From: Thalassotalea atypica
GTDB taxonomy: Bacteria > Pseudomonadota > Gammaproteobacteria > Enterobacterales > Alteromonadaceae
Length of the DNA stretch: 64,000 bases
Direction: 5' to 3'
Assembly: GCF_030295975.1 (NCBI RefSeq)
Contig: NZ_AP027364.1
Coordinates: forward strand, 2,666,001-2,730,000
Below are positions 1-10,273 of this stretch, in pieces; position 1 is the stretch's first letter; each line of letters starts with the position of its first letter. Under the pieces are notes generated by a model that saw only the letters and a list, made by a program, of their open reading frames with translations, was not told the DNA's origin and made no database searches. Position numbers and translations under genes: made by a program.

Positions 1-1644
1 ATCAAATAGCGGTTCAACCATTTTTTGCATTGCCAGCAAACCACGGTTTGCGTAACTGCCATAAATATCAATGTCATTTCGCTCCATCGTCGTACAAGCC
101 GGCAATACAATATCTGAAAAACGACAGGTTGCTGTCCAGTTGATATCAATGCTTACAACACATTCAAGCTTATGAAAAGCTTCTTTCATACGGTTCCTGT
201 CTTGATGGTGATTCCACGGATTGTTACCTGAGAAAATCATCATTTTTATGTCAGGGTAAGTAACTTTTGCGCCATTAGCGTCAATGACTTTGCCTGGCTC
301 TAAAATAGCGTCAATCCAACGTGCTACTGGAATGGTACTGCTTGCACCTTTAAAGTCATCGCTATCGAAAATTGGTTTTTGACCTTCGTCTAAATTTCGT
401 GGGAAAGCCCCTGGAGCCGCTGCGCCAGAAGAAGGCACACCAATACTTGAATAATGATGACCATAACTAATGCCGCCACCAGGTAATCCAATTTGCCCGA
501 TCATAGTGGCTAAGACTGCCGCCATCCAATAAGGTTGTTCACCGTGTTGCTGGCGTTGAATACACCAGCCCATTAACATTTGCGTGCGACCAGCAACCAT
601 GGTTTTTGCCAAGTCTTTGATCACTTCAACTGGCACCGATGTAATTTTTTCTGCCCACTGTGGGGTTTTAGCAATACCGTCACTTTCGCCAGTTAAATAC
701 GGCACAAAACGCTCGAACCCTAAGCTATAACCGTCGATAAATTTTTGATCATGTAAATTATTGGAGTAAAGCTCATAAGCGATAGCCAACATTAAGGCGA
801 CATCGGTTTGTGGATTAACATAGATTTTTTCACAACCTAAGTAATCTTGAGTCTTAGATGCCACGGGATCTATACTGATCACACGAATTTTACCTTGTTT
901 TACTTTCTCTTTTAGTTGCGCAAGGTATTCATAACTTTCATGGGTTTCTGCATTCCAGCCCACTTGTAAGTTTTTATAAGGATCATTAGCCCATAAAATA
1001 ATGGTTTTAGCATTATCTAAAATAAGCGGCCATGAAGTTCCTTGAGCATAAACTTCTGTTGAACCTAACACATACGGCAGTATGGTTTGCCCGGCACCTG
1101 TTGAGTAATCACCAATTTTTTTAACAAAGTTTCCATGCATACCAACAGCGCGCTGCATATGGCTGGTACTAGAATGTAATTGCCCTGTTGCACGCCAGCC
1201 GGTTTGCCCTGCATGCAAGCCAGACGGGCCGTAATTAGTTTGTACTTCATCAAGTGATTGCTTAAGGAGTGTTAATGCTTGATCCCAAGTGACTCGAACA
1301 AAACGAAAATCGCCCCGCTGTGTAGTATCACTTTTATGGCCTTTTAATAAAAAATCTAGCCGTACCATAGGGTAACGAATTCGTGATGGATTATAGACTA
1401 AGCCCTTAACACCGTTAATCATGTCTGTTGGATACTTATCTAAATCAAACGGCTTAACTTGATCAATAACACCATTTTTTCGTTTGATTTTAAACGCACC
1501 AAAGTGTGAGCCAGTGGTTAACCAATCGTCACGTTTTTTAGCGCCGACGTTTGCTAAAGCGTTTAGTGGTGTTAACACTGAAGCGGTACTTGCTAGGGTA
1601 AATGATGTCGCTAATATGCCCTTTAAAAAACTTCTTCTTTTCAT
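1..1644 (-). CDS. torA: Trimethylamine N-oxide reductase catalytic subunit TorA (3' end outside window)
   Basis: Periplasmic molybdopterin enzyme that reduces TMAO to trimethylamine as terminal electron acceptor, taking electrons from TorC. The frame is open from the ATG at 1644 to the window edge, giving about 548 residues of an expected 820-850, so only the C-terminal part is missing. The N-terminus has a twin-arginine signal (MKRRSFLKG followed by a hydrophobic stretch ending ALA), as expected for Tat export of a folded cofactor protein. The motif GDYSTGAGQ carries the serine that ligates molybdenum in the DMSO/TMAO reductase family. It lies 14 bases after torC and is third in a torE-torC-torA operon. 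A torD chaperone would be expected next, beyond the window. Confidence 0.96.
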   Translation of the reverse strand, partial: MKRRSFLKGILATSFTLASTASVLTPLNALANVGAKKRDDWLTTGSHFGAFKIKRKNGVIDQVKPFDLDKYPTDMINGVKGLVYNPSRIRYPMVRLDFLLKGHKSDTTQRGDFRFVRVTWDQALTLLKQSLDEVQTNYGPSGLHAGQTGWRATGQLHSSTSHMQRAVGMHGNFVKKIGDYSTGAGQTILPYVLGSTEVYAQGTSWPLILDNAKTIILWANDPYKNLQVGWNAETHESYEYLAQLKEKVKQGKIRVISIDPVASKTQDYLGCEKIYVNPQTDVALMLAIAYELYSNNLHDQKFIDGYSLGFERFVPYLTGESDGIAKTPQWAEKITSVPVEVIKDLAKTMVAGRTQMLMGWCIQRQQHGEQPYWMAAVLATMIGQIGLPGGGISYGHHYSSIGVPSSGAAAPGAFPRNLDEGQKPIFDSDDFKGASSTIPVARWIDAILEPGKVIDANGAKVTYPDIKMMIFSGNNPWNHHQDRNRMKEAFHKLECVVSIDINWTATCRFSDIVLPACTTMERNDIDIYGSYANRGLLAMQKMVEPLFD

Positions 1645-1658
1645 GAGATAGGCTCCAA

Positions 1659-2837
1659 TTAGTGTTTTTCTTTAACAAACGTTGATGAGTGCTGTTGTAA
1701 GTATTTTTGTACTAGTGCTTGTGTATCTTGATCCATGTTGACAAAAGCGATCATGCCTTGGAACATACCTGGCCAAGTGTTGGCATCAAAGTGGGCTTCA
1801 TCTGGTTGCGTATGACAAACACTGCAGCTACTTCTAAAGGTGTCTCGCGCATAATCCCATAACGGTTGTTGCTCGGTAATTAGGTAATCAGCATCGGTCC
1901 ATAGCGTTGTTTCAACGCGTTGCCATTTAAGGCCCGTCATTTCATCTTCTTTTTCTTCAAAGCCTTTCATAACGCCTTCGGTTTTGGCCGCATCTTTAGT
2001 TAATTGAGCGGTAAGCATGTTGATGCCAAACTCTCGATAAATCACTCGACCAGCGCCCATTTGTTTACGCCACCCTTCAATGGCAATTTTCACGCGCTTG
2101 TCTTTGCTCTCTAATACGTTAACTTTAGTGGCAACATTTAGGGTACCTGCTTCAACATCGCCGTTTGAGCTAAAGAATAATGGCTTGGTTAAGGCGGTGA
2201 AGTATTCTTGACCTGTGATGAAACTATTAGGCCCTGTACCCACCTCTGCAATTAACTCTGGTGCTCTAGCTGTGCCCATATCAGGTAAGGTATGTGCGAT
2301 GCCCTTATGACAGTCAACACAACTTTGATCTTTTTCTGCGGCACGTTTCATCTGCTTTTGTGCTAGCTTAGACATGTCTTCCCATTTCATGGAGTCGTAA
2401 TTATGACAGTTCTTACAAGCTAAGGAATCGTCTCGGTCAAAGCGAGCCCATTCACGAGACGCCATCTCTAAACGTTTACTTTCAAACTTAGCATCGGTAT
2501 TGACCGTTTTAAAGAACCAACCCCATACGTCACTTGAAGCTTCCATTTTTCTTGCAATTTTTCTACCCCAGCTATGTGGTACATGGCAGTCAGGACAAGT
2601 AGCGCGGACACCCGAATGATTTGACCAATGTACGGTTTTTTGTAGTTCTTGATAAGGTTTGCTTTCCATGCTGTGGCAACTGATACAAAATTCTTCTGTA
2701 TTGGTTGCTTCTAGCGCTGTGTTGAAACCACCCCAAAAAATAACCCCCATTAAGAACGCCGTTAAACTAATGGAGCCTAAAGTAAGGTATTTAGCTGGCG
2801 TGTTAAGTGTGTGCCAGAGGTTTTTAAACCATTTCAT
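1659..2837 (-). CDS. torC: Pentahaem c-type cytochrome TorC
   Basis: Membrane-anchored cytochrome that passes electrons from the quinol pool to TorA on the periplasmic side. The 392-residue protein has one N-terminal transmembrane anchor (about residues 17-37). Five CXXCH haem sites are visible: CISCH, CPDCH, CKNCH and CVDCH in the NapC/NirT-like N-terminal half, and CSVCH near residue 340 in the C-terminal domain that contacts TorA. Length and haem count match the TorC family, not the four-haem NapC family. It lies between torE and torA. Confidence 0.96.
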   Translation of the reverse strand: MKWFKNLWHTLNTPAKYLTLGSISLTAFLMGVIFWGGFNTALEATNTEEFCISCHSMESKPYQELQKTVHWSNHSGVRATCPDCHVPHSWGRKIARKMEASSDVWGWFFKTVNTDAKFESKRLEMASREWARFDRDDSLACKNCHNYDSMKWEDMSKLAQKQMKRAAEKDQSCVDCHKGIAHTLPDMGTARAPELIAEVGTGPNSFITGQEYFTALTKPLFFSSNGDVEAGTLNVATKVNVLESKDKRVKIAIEGWRKQMGAGRVIYREFGINMLTAQLTKDAAKTEGVMKGFEEKEDEMTGLKWQRVETTLWTDADYLITEQQPLWDYARDTFRSSCSVCHTQPDEAHFDANTWPGMFQGMIAFVNMDQDTQALVQKYLQQHSSTFVKEKH

Positions 2838-2908
2838 GTTGATAACCCTCGATGTTCTAGTTTTTTACTTTATTGCTGAAAATACGAATGACTTACTTGG
2901 TGATATTT

Positions 2909-3088
2909 CTAGTGAGGGATAACACCACCAAATGCCTGAATTAACCATATGATCAAGCCATAGCCACCAACGGCAAAAATGCTCAAAACTGGAAAAAGCA
3001 CAACAATAATAAAACCCAATGCTTTAAGCTCTTTGAGCTTTTTCTTTTCACCGATGTCTTTATCTTTATTTAACTGTTTCGCGATCAT
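2909..3088 (-). CDS. torE: Small membrane protein TorE (NapE/TorE family)
   Basis: A 59-residue protein with a charged lysine-rich N-terminus and one long hydrophobic segment containing LFPVLSIFAVGGYGLIIW, the signature of the NapE/TorE family. ATG at 3088 is preceded on the minus strand by AGGAG-type bases (AAGAGGAGTTTCGAG). The protein was found by translating the gap upstream of torC. It is first in the tor operon, as in Shewanella-type torECAD. Its exact role in TMAO respiration is not established. Confidence 0.88.
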   Translation of the reverse strand: MIAKQLNKDKDIGEKKKLKELKALGFIIVVLFPVLSIFAVGGYGLIIWLIQAFGGVIPH

Positions 3089-3204
3089 CTCGAAACTCCT
3101 CTTGACTCATTAGCGGGTTGTGTATTTTTGATAAGCTAACTATAGATAAGCAATGTGAATAACGATGGCGCAGGAAAAGACAGCTTATGCGCAATTGTGA
3201 AAAA

Positions 3205-3230
3205 ATATGAACAGAATTGTAGATGAAAGG
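3205..3230 (-). promoter_or_regulatory. Tor boxes upstream of torECA
   Basis: On the minus strand 3205-3214 reads CTGTTCATAT, identical to the Escherichia coli tor box consensus bound by phosphorylated TorR. A second weaker copy, CCTTTCATCT (7 of 10), is at 3221-3230. The pair lies 117-142 bases before the torE start, consistent with activation of the operon when TMAO is sensed. Confidence 0.8.
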
Positions 3231-3286
3231 TTTGGTAGACCTGTTACTGTAATGTCAGGGGAATTATGCTTATTTACAACAACGAA

Positions 3287-3320
3287 ATAAGCAGGCTACT
3301 CCTACGGCGTGCCTGCTTAT
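3287..3320 (-). terminator. Hairpin downstream of the porin gene
   Basis: A perfect 10-bp inverted repeat (ATAAGCAGGC and its complement) with a 14-base loop, followed on the minus strand by a short T-rich run. It lies 47 bases after the porin stop and probably separates that transcript from torECA. Confidence 0.6.
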
Positions 3321-3366
3321 ATATGCGGTATTAAAGACTTTGTTTTAATTAAGAAAGCTTATAGTA

Positions 3367-4128
3367 TTAGAAACTCTTACTTACCCCCAGAACAAAGCGG
3401 CTATCAAATATTTTTAACCCTTGTTCAGAGCCGTACACTTTGTGTGAACTGTCTATGTTTGAGTCATGATAACGTACATCAAAATTAAGCCCGTAGAAGT
3501 TCTTGCTTACCCCAAGGTTCCAATGCCCCCAGCCTTCAGCTCCATCGCCAGACAAATCTTGGTAACCTAATGAGCCTGAAAGATTAATACCGTTGCTAAA
3601 GCTTGTGCTCGGATGAATGGCATAATTTACGCCGTCCCAACCTTTGGCGCCAAACCAGTCATCAAGCGTAGGTGTTACTTCAAGCTTCATATTCACTGGA
3701 CCGAAATCTTTGGCGATTTGCATCCAAAGTTCTGTATAATTTGAATCGTCAGAGTCAGCGTAAGTATAGTGATAAACGAAAACATTGTAGCTAATGCCAC
3801 TTTCACCAATAGTGCCAGATTTACCTAGATAGGGAGAAAGGTTTGATCTTATATCTGGAGTGGACTCATATTCTGCCGTGGCACCGGATACACCAGCGTA
3901 AAAACCACTACTGTGCGACCAAGTGAAGTTAGCGAATATTGCCGTTGTGTCTCCATCAGCTACGGTTGACTCACCACGAAATACTGAGTCAGTTGCAATT
4001 CCAGCGGAGCCGCTAAAAGTACCATTTAAAAACTCGCCTTTAGCTTGTTCCGCACTTGCTAAAAAAGAGCAAGATAGTAACATCGTACTCACAAGAGCGC
4101 AGTTTGTTGTTTTTATAACTTTATTCAT
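3367..4128 (-). CDS. TorF-family putative outer-membrane porin
   Basis: A 253-residue protein with a cleavable signal peptide (MNKVIKTTNCALVSTMLLSC... ending ASA). Alternating aromatic beta-strand segments and a C-terminal phenylalanine (GVSKSF) are typical of a small outer-membrane beta-barrel. The segment SGSAGIATDSVFRGES resembles the start of the 'TorF family putative porin' group. It is divergent from torR with tor boxes in between, and convergently spaced from torECA. It is therefore probably a TMAO-induced pore, possibly for TMAO entry. The role is inferred from context. Confidence 0.75.
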   Translation of the reverse strand: MNKVIKTTNCALVSTMLLSCSFLASAEQAKGEFLNGTFSGSAGIATDSVFRGESTVADGDTTAIFANFTWSHSSGFYAGVSGATAEYESTPDIRSNLSPYLGKSGTIGESGISYNVFVYHYTYADSDDSNYTELWMQIAKDFGPVNMKLEVTPTLDDWFGAKGWDGVNYAIHPSTSFSNGINLSGSLGYQDLSGDGAEGWGHWNLGVSKNFYGLNFDVRYHDSNIDSSHKVYGSEQGLKIFDSRFVLGVSKSF

Positions 4129-4195
4129 AGTTCAAAACTCCAGAGTTGATATAAATCAGATAAACAATTTTTGATGGCGTTATTGTATCGCCCAG

Positions 4196-4227
4196 TTATG
4201 AACAGGATTGTGTGATTAGATGAACAC
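4196..4227 (-). promoter_or_regulatory. Two tor boxes between the porin gene and torR
   Basis: On the minus strand 4196-4205 reads CTGTTCATAA and 4218-4227 reads GTGTTCATCT. Both are close to the tor box CTGTTCATAT (9 and 8 of 10). They sit in the 187-bp divergent gap, 68-99 bases before the porin start. They could activate the porin and also autoregulate torR. Confidence 0.65.
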
Positions 4228-4315
4228 AATGTTTAAGAATATTTATGAAATAATGTCAGTTAGCTATCGAATGAAGCACTTTTGCTGGCAATAATTTTTT
4301 AGTAGGACGTCACGG

Positions 4316-5038
4316 TTGAACCACAAACATATTTTAGTAGTTGAAGATGAAGCGATAACCCGAGCCAAATTGGTGGGTTATTTCCAGCATGCGGGTTATC
4401 AAGTAAGTGAAGCAGAGAATAAAGCGCAGATGAATGTGATATTAGACAATCATCATATTGACTTGATCATGCTAGATATTAACCTGCCTGACGAAGATGG
4501 ACTAATGATCACACGAAACCTACGTAGCCACTCTGATATCGGCATTGTGCTCGTGACCGGGAGAACCGATTCTATCGATAAAATTATTGGTTTGGAAATG
4601 GGCGCTGACGATTATGTTACTAAGCCATTTGAGTTAAGGGAGTTATTGGTACGGGTTAAAAATATATTGTGGCGCATCTCATTGGCGCAACAAGAGCCAG
4701 CATTTTCAGCAGACGCAGAAGAAGATGACAATATATTTCGTTTTGGTCAATGTCGCTTCGATATTCCTAAGCGAAAACTACTTAAAAACAATATTCCGAT
4801 CAAACTGACCAAAGCTGAATACGATATTCTTGTGGCGTTTGTTGCCAATCCAAGTCGAGTGTTAAGCCGTGACCGTTTATTGAACTTAATTGAACATAGG
4901 GTTGACGCCCCAAACGATAGAACGATAGATGTATTAGTTCGTCGTTTACGTAACAAAATTGAAGATAACCCGAAAGAGCCACAAATATTTACTACTATTC
5001 ATGGAGAGGGATATCTATTTGCTGCAGATGTGAGTTAA
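4316..5038 (+). CDS. torR: Response regulator TorR (OmpR family)
   Basis: A 240-residue DNA-binding regulator of the TMAO regulon. The receiver domain (about 4-118) has its acidic pocket in VVEDE and the phospho-acceptor D54 in MLDINLPD, with the conserved lysine in VTKPF. The C-terminal winged helix (about 140-236) contains RTIDVLVRRLRNKIE, the recognition-helix region of OmpR-type proteins. The start is TTG at 4316 with AGGA nine bases upstream. It is convergent with torT and part of the torR-torT-torS set. Confidence 0.93.
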   Translation: MNHKHILVVEDEAITRAKLVGYFQHAGYQVSEAENKAQMNVILDNHHIDLIMLDINLPDEDGLMITRNLRSHSDIGIVLVTGRTDSIDKIIGLEMGADDYVTKPFELRELLVRVKNILWRISLAQQEPAFSADAEEDDNIFRFGQCRFDIPKRKLLKNNIPIKLTKAEYDILVAFVANPSRVLSRDRLLNLIEHRVDAPNDRTIDVLVRRLRNKIEDNPKEPQIFTTIHGEGYLFAADVS

Positions 5039-5043
5039 ATAGG

Positions 5044-6051
5044 TCACTTTGCAAGCGGTTTCACGTTATATACCGGTTTGAAATTGTTTGGTGATAAAGA
5101 TAACTGAGTGTTTATCTCATCGATGTTTTGTTGGTCTATAGTAATAATCGCAGTCGCTTGGTGTTCTTCACTTTTTCCTGTTTGCAGATACGTCACAGCT
5201 TGATTAATCGCCATTCGGCCTTGGTGTACCATTTGATCTGAATTGGCCATCAGTATTTTATTACGCTTAATACCGCGATAAACCCCATGACTAAAGTAAT
5301 GACTAAGAATTTTAGGTCGTTGTGCCTTAGGTAATTTCGAAACTTCATTAATAGCCATTTCAGCCATCACTGCATTTCCAGCTAAATACTCTATGTCAGT
5401 GAATTTTTTAAAGGTATTTTTTAACAGAGAAAACTGAGTGATTTTCTCATTTAAACCATGTTGTACCGTGACCAATTCAATCGCACTATTTGCAATCGCA
5501 GCTTTTAAACCTTGGGTTGACTGCAAACTACCTCCTCCGCCTTTCGGCCCAGGAAACCAAGCCAGTTGTGCGGATTCAGACTTCCCGTGTTGTTGATGAT
5601 AGTTAACTAGGTACTGACCTAAATTAAAGCCCATTTGATACCAAGAAACCCCTGTTCTGCCAGTAATATTTTTTGTTGCTACTTCATTAACCAGCGCAAA
5701 AATAGGCGTATGCTGGTTAACTTGTGCTAATTTAAGGTTTAACTGTTCAAAGCTAACCGTGCCAACTAATATGGCATTTGCTTGCCATTCAATACATTGT
5801 TCAATTTGTTTAAACTGTTCATCAGCATTTTGATAGCCACCGGCTTCTAGCACTTTTAATGCAATCGAACTTTGTTTTGCTTGCTCAGTCATGCCAAAAT
5901 TTATACTGAGCCAATAAGAATCTTTCAGATGAGGATACACTGCACACAATTTTATTTTACTATTGGTATGGGTTGGAACTGGATTCGCAGCGACTAAAAC
6001 GCTAAAAAAACACGGTACGGCTACCAGTAGTAAAACAAAAAGTTTTTTCAC
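5044..6051 (-). CDS. torT: Periplasmic TMAO-binding protein TorT
   Basis: A 335-residue periplasmic binding protein of the sugar-binding-like type 1 fold that binds TMAO and presents it to the TorS sensor domain. The signal peptide is MKKLFVLLLVAVPCFFSVLVAANP. Mature motifs include CAVYPHLKDSYWLSINFGM and WFPGPKGGGGS, which resemble TorT. It is divergent from torS (53-bp gap) and convergent with torR (5-bp gap), so the three signalling genes are kept together. Confidence 0.9.
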   Translation of the reverse strand: MKKLFVLLLVAVPCFFSVLVAANPVPTHTNSKIKLCAVYPHLKDSYWLSINFGMTEQAKQSSIALKVLEAGGYQNADEQFKQIEQCIEWQANAILVGTVSFEQLNLKLAQVNQHTPIFALVNEVATKNITGRTGVSWYQMGFNLGQYLVNYHQQHGKSESAQLAWFPGPKGGGGSLQSTQGLKAAIANSAIELVTVQHGLNEKITQFSLLKNTFKKFTDIEYLAGNAVMAEMAINEVSKLPKAQRPKILSHYFSHGVYRGIKRNKILMANSDQMVHQGRMAINQAVTYLQTGKSEEHQATAIITIDQQNIDEINTQLSLSPNNFKPVYNVKPLAK

Positions 6052-6104
6052 AATACGCTCTTTTTAAACATTGATATGGATACTCAGGATTAGAGGATAT
6101 TACA

Positions 6105-9083
6105 TTGCACTTTCGTCGAAGTATAGGTAACAAATTACTATTTGCCTTTAGTTTTGTTGCCGGATTATTACTGTTTGTTAGCATTGTTGCTTGGAATAGT
6201 CTCAGCCTTATTGCCAGCACAGGAGATGTCATTACCAAGCAAACTTTACCTATACTCACGGGTACAAGAGAGCTGGCAAACTTAAGCTTGAAAATTACTC
6301 ATAGCACGACAGTATTGAAAAATACCACTGACGAAGAGACGCGCAAAAACATTAGCGATAATTTGTTCTCACTGCACACTGCTGTTGAAGAGAAATTTTC
6401 TTCATTGGAACTACTCAACCTCAATAACAAGAATTTAACCGACTTAATAAACCTAAAAAATGAAATCAACCAAGGTATTAAACAACTTGATCGCTACGCT
6501 AGAGACAAAATCATCAACCTTCATCAGATTGAAAAAACTATTATTGTAGTCAAAGCATCGGTTCATGAAATTTCTACGTTGTCGAAATCACAGGTAGCTA
6601 ATGCCAGTACCTTTGCGCTTGTACGATTGTCAGGGCTATATGACTTAATTGAGCAGAAAAATAGCTTGGTTAAGGCACAACAAGATATAGATTTGATTAT
6701 TGATGAAGACCTTAATTTACTGGATAAAATGGCAGCATTAGAACGTCATGCGCTAGAGTTAGAGCAAATAGCCAACTTAATTATTACTAGTCACCAATAC
6801 CAACAACTTAATGAGTTAGGGCAGAGTAAGGACTCGTTAGTAATAGTGATCACCAATTTGGTTGACGCTATTCATGATCCTTATCGGTTAGAATTAGCAC
6901 GTATTGCATTGAACAAGCTTAAACTGTTTGATGATCTACTACTTTACCAGCAAGAAGCTATTGAGCTAGAGCAAAAACAAAGCTTGCTACACCAACAGAT
7001 TGCCAACCAATTAACACTATTAAATCAGGGCATATTATCACTGATCGAAAAACAAGGTGAGCTCGCAACAAAAACCAGCCAACAACATCACAAGTTAGTG
7101 TCGTGGTCTCAAAATGTATTTTTGATCACCACCTTATTGTCGCTGATTGTCATTATCTTTGTGATGTGGAAAGTCGTTTATCAAGGTATTGTTTTCAAAC
7201 TGCAAAAGCATACTGATGCAATAGAAAAACTTGCCGCTGGGGATCTTGAAATAACCGTTGAATCCTCTATGGATGAAGAGTTAAAGCATATGGCCCAAGC
7301 CCTGGATGTTTTTCGAGAGCAAGCCATTAAAAAGCAGCAGCTTGAGTATGAACAACAACAGAGTGAACAAGAGCTGCGTTTACATAAAGAGAACCTTGAA
7401 CAATTGGTTGGCGTTAGAACACAAGAGCTGAGATTGACCAATGAAAAGTTAAACCGTGAATCTACCGCGCATGCCCTAGCAAAGCAACAAGCAGATGAAG
7501 CCAACAGGGCCAAATCAGTCTTTTTGGCCAGCATGAGTCATGAAATACGTACACCGATGAACGGCATGATAGGCACGCTAGAGTTATTAACCGATACCGA
7601 TCTAACCGAAGAACAGCAAAAGTATGCGCAAACAATACTCTATTCCGGCGAAAACTTACTCGATATTCTTAACGATGTGCTTGATTATTCAAAAATCGAA
7701 GCTGGCCATATTGCGCTGTCTTGTCGGGCCATTGATCTAAACAAACTGGGGCAAGATGTTATCCAATTGATGCTCGCAAGAGCACAGAGTAAGTCGTTAC
7801 TGCTCCGCTTTGAAATTGACAACCACCTTGAACCGTGGCGATTTGCTGATTTAGGCAAGTTACGACAAATACTTATAAACTTAATTAATAATGCCATTAA
7901 GTTTACCCAGCGAGGCAGTATTGTTTTATCAATTACTGGGGATAAAACTGGTACCGACAGACCTAACCATGATGAAGGTAGCGTGACCTTCTCTGTGACT
8001 GATACGGGTTGCGGCATCGCTAAAGATAAGCAAGGGGACGTTTTTCAGGCATTTACCCAAGTGGCCAACTTGCAAAGTGCTGCTGGAACAGGGTTGGGCT
8101 TAGCTATTTCTCAGCGGTTGGTAAGCGCCATGAACGGAGCTTTGTCACTTGAGAGCGAAGAAAATAGAGGCAGCTGTTTTTCTTTTACGCTCCCTTTAAG
8201 CTATGCAAATAAAAGCGATATTAACAAACAACAAGAGATGTTTTCGTCTTCCCATGAATCATTCCAACACTACAACGTGCTTATTGTTGAAGACAACGAT
8301 ATAAACCTTGATGTTGCCTGCGCATTAGTTGAAAAGCTCGGCCACACAATTACTGCCGCTAAGGATGGGACAAGCGCAATTAGTTTAATGCAAAGCAATC
8401 ATTATGATTTAGCACTACTAGATATCAATTTACCCGATACTGACGGCGTGACACTCTCAAAACAGCTCAAATCTATAGCTGAAGAAAAACAACAAGTATT
8501 TAAGACCATTGCTGTATCGGCTCATGTTTTTAAAGAAGATGTTGCTAAGTTTATTGAGTCTGGTTTTGATGGTTTTGTGGCCAAGCCAGTGCAAATGAAG
8601 AAATTAAAACCCGCTATTAACAAAGCAATGTTTGCCGTTGGTGCCGTGAATAATCAAGATGAAAACAAGCAAGTATCAAAACAAAAAAATGGCACTATAG
8701 GAACGACTGAGTCCGTAACAATAAGCAATGACGAATTTAATAAGCACTCATTGTTTGACGCTGATATTCCTAATCAAGACATCGAGTATTTGGGGCATGA
8801 AAAAGTACAACAGCTTGCGCAGCTCTTTTGCCAGCATGTCGACAGTGAATACAGTGATTTCTCAGACTTATCTGCGGCCGATCAACAAGCAAAGCTACAT
8901 AAACTCAAAGGCGCAGCAATAGGATTAGGGCTGGTTCGGCTATATCAGCTATGCAATGCACTTGAAGTATCTATTAAAGATGAAAAACTAACCACACCTC
9001 AACTGCTTATGATTGATGATTTGATTAAATTATCAAAGGGAGTGCTGCGTCATTACTCAGACAATCTGCAAAAATCTGACTAA
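6105..9083 (+). CDS. torS: Hybrid sensor histidine kinase TorS
   Basis: A 992-residue tripartite sensor that works with TorT and feeds phosphate to TorR. Domain order: a TM helix near residues 8-30, a long helical periplasmic sensor to about 330, TM2 (about 335-355), HAMP, HisKA with H479 in [10 protein letters not shown], HATPase with the N and G boxes ([15 protein letters not shown]), a receiver domain with D773 in LLDINLPD, and a C-terminal HPt domain with H932 in HKLKGAAIG. This is the His-Asp-His relay layout of TorS. It starts with TTG at 6105 behind AGAGGA. It is slightly longer than the enterobacterial protein. Confidence 0.93.
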   Translation: MHFRRSIGNKLLFAFSFVAGLLLFVSIVAWNSLSLIASTGDVITKQTLPILTGTRELANLSLKITHSTTVLKNTTDEETRKNISDNLFSLHTAVEEKFSSLELLNLNNKNLTDLINLKNEINQGIKQLDRYARDKIINLHQIEKTIIVVKASVHEISTLSKSQVANASTFALVRLSGLYDLIEQKNSLVKAQQDIDLIIDEDLNLLDKMAALERHALELEQIANLIITSHQYQQLNELGQSKDSLVIVITNLVDAIHDPYRLELARIALNKLKLFDDLLLYQQEAIELEQKQSLLHQQIANQLTLLNQGILSLIEKQGELATKTSQQHHKLVSWSQNVFLITTLLSLIVIIFVMWKVVYQGIVFKLQKHTDAIEKLAAGDLEITVESSMDEELKHMAQALDVFREQAIKKQQLEYEQQQSEQELRLHKENLEQLVGVRTQELRLTNEKLNRESTAHALAKQQADEANRAKSVFLASMSHEIRTPMNGMIGTLELLTDTDLTEEQQKYAQTILYSGENLLDILNDVLDYSKIEAGHIALSCRAIDLNKLGQDVIQLMLARAQSKSLLLRFEIDNHLEPWRFADLGKLRQILINLINNAIKFTQRGSIVLSITGDKTGTDRPNHDEGSVTFSVTDTGCGIAKDKQGDVFQAFTQVANLQSAAGTGLGLAISQRLVSAMNGALSLESEENRGSCFSFTLPLSYANKSDINKQQEMFSSSHESFQHYNVLIVEDNDINLDVACALVEKLGHTITAAKDGTSAISLMQSNHYDLALLDINLPDTDGVTLSKQLKSIAEEKQQVFKTIAVSAHVFKEDVAKFIESGFDGFVAKPVQMKKLKPAINKAMFAVGAVNNQDENKQVSKQKNGTIGTTESVTISNDEFNKHSLFDADIPNQDIEYLGHEKVQQLAQLFCQHVDSEYSDFSDLSAADQQAKLHKLKGAAIGLGLVRLYQLCNALEVSIKDEKLTTPQLLMIDDLIKLSKGVLRHYSDNLQKSD

Positions 9084-9272
9084 CTTACTGGATATAATTA
9101 CTTAGTGTTTTTCAAAGAAACAATCCATCGTACAGCAATTTAGTCAACAGGCCGGTACGTGTGGTTGTTCCTAGTTCAGTATTTGAATCATTCGATTTTT
9201 ATTACGTACTGTTAGTTAACATCCGAAACAAACCGTTAACAGGTTAGAACTTGTACTGTGCTTGACTTCCTA

Positions 9273-9278
9273 TATAAT
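9273..9278 (+). promoter_or_regulatory. Probable ttcA promoter -10 element
   Basis: TATAAT lies 27 bases before the ttcA start. The best -35 candidate at a 16-bp spacing is a poor TTGTAC at 9251. A better TTGACT at 9262 is too close to be its partner. The rest of the 222-bp torS-ttcA gap shows no other clear signal. Confidence 0.5.
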
Positions 9279-9305
9279 ACGCGCCTTAAATCGTAGGAAG
9301 CCAAT

Positions 9306-10217
9306 ATGACACCCCTTTCGCCCGAACAAAAAACACAATTAGTCAAACTTGAAAAACGCTTACGCAGCCATGTCGGTAAAGCGATCGCCGAATATAACAT
9401 GATTGAAGATGGCGACCGAATTATGGTGTGTTTATCTGGCGGAAAAGACAGCTATGCCTTGCTGTCAATTTTAATGCTGTTGAAAGAATCCGCACCAATC
9501 AATTTTGACATTGTAGCGGTGAATTTAGATCAAAAACAGCCAGGTTTTCCAGAAGAAATCCTACCGAATTACCTACATTCTATTGGCATTGAATATCATA
9601 TTGTTGAAGAAGATACCTATTCAATTGTTAAAGACAAAATACCTGAAGGTAAAACCACTTGCAGTTTATGCTCTCGACTACGTCGCGCGCTCTTATATAA
9701 AACAGCGAAAGCGTTAGGCGCAACAAAGGTCGCCTTGGGGCATCACCGAGATGACATGATAGAAACACTCATGCTCAACATGTTTTATGGTGGCAAAATG
9801 AAATCTATGCCACCCAAGTTAGTCTCCGATAATGGCGAACATGTGGTCATTCGCCCTTTAGCCTTTTGTAAAGAAGAAGAACTGATTCAATATGGGCAAC
9901 TTAAGCAGTTTCCTATCATTCCATGCAATTTATGTGGCTCACAGCCTAATTTACAGCGTCAAAACGTTAAACGCATGTTACAAGACTGGCATGTCCAATT
10001 TCCAGGTCGCATTGAATCGATGTTTACCGCATTGCGTAACGTTGTTCCTTCACATTTGTGCGATAGCGATTTATTTCCCTTTGCAGATATTACGTCTACG
10101 TCTGGCGTGATTAATGGTGGAGATATTGGTTTTGACAAGGAAGAGTTTACGGAGCCTGCTCAGAAACCAATTGAAGTACAACCTAAAAGCCTCATTGATG
10201 TTATTGAAGTAAAATAA
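9306..10217 (+). CDS. ttcA: tRNA 2-thiocytidine(32) synthetase TtcA
   Basis: ATP-dependent, iron-sulfur dependent enzyme that thiolates cytidine 32 in several tRNAs. The 303-residue protein has the PP-loop SGGKDS (44-49), a CSLC pair (C119, C122) and a second CNLC pair (C207, C210). These cysteines ligate the cluster in the TtcA family. Length and motifs match TtcA. It is a monocistronic-looking gene followed 56 bases later by a purine permease with its own ribosome-binding site. Confidence 0.96.
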   Translation: MTPLSPEQKTQLVKLEKRLRSHVGKAIAEYNMIEDGDRIMVCLSGGKDSYALLSILMLLKESAPINFDIVAVNLDQKQPGFPEEILPNYLHSIGIEYHIVEEDTYSIVKDKIPEGKTTCSLCSRLRRALLYKTAKALGATKVALGHHRDDMIETLMLNMFYGGKMKSMPPKLVSDNGEHVVIRPLAFCKEEELIQYGQLKQFPIIPCNLCGSQPNLQRQNVKRMLQDWHVQFPGRIESMFTALRNVVPSHLCDSDLFPFADITSTSGVINGGDIGFDKEEFTEPAQKPIEVQPKSLIDVIEVK

Positions 10218-10273
10218 ACTGGCTAGGTTGTATTGAGTAAGAATTAATTTAACTTTACTAAAAGGCACTTTCG

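Noticed and set aside
9262-9278. TTGACT plus TATAAT as a full ttcA promoter
   Set aside because: Only 5 bp separate them, too short for a -35/-10 pair; only the -10 is kept.
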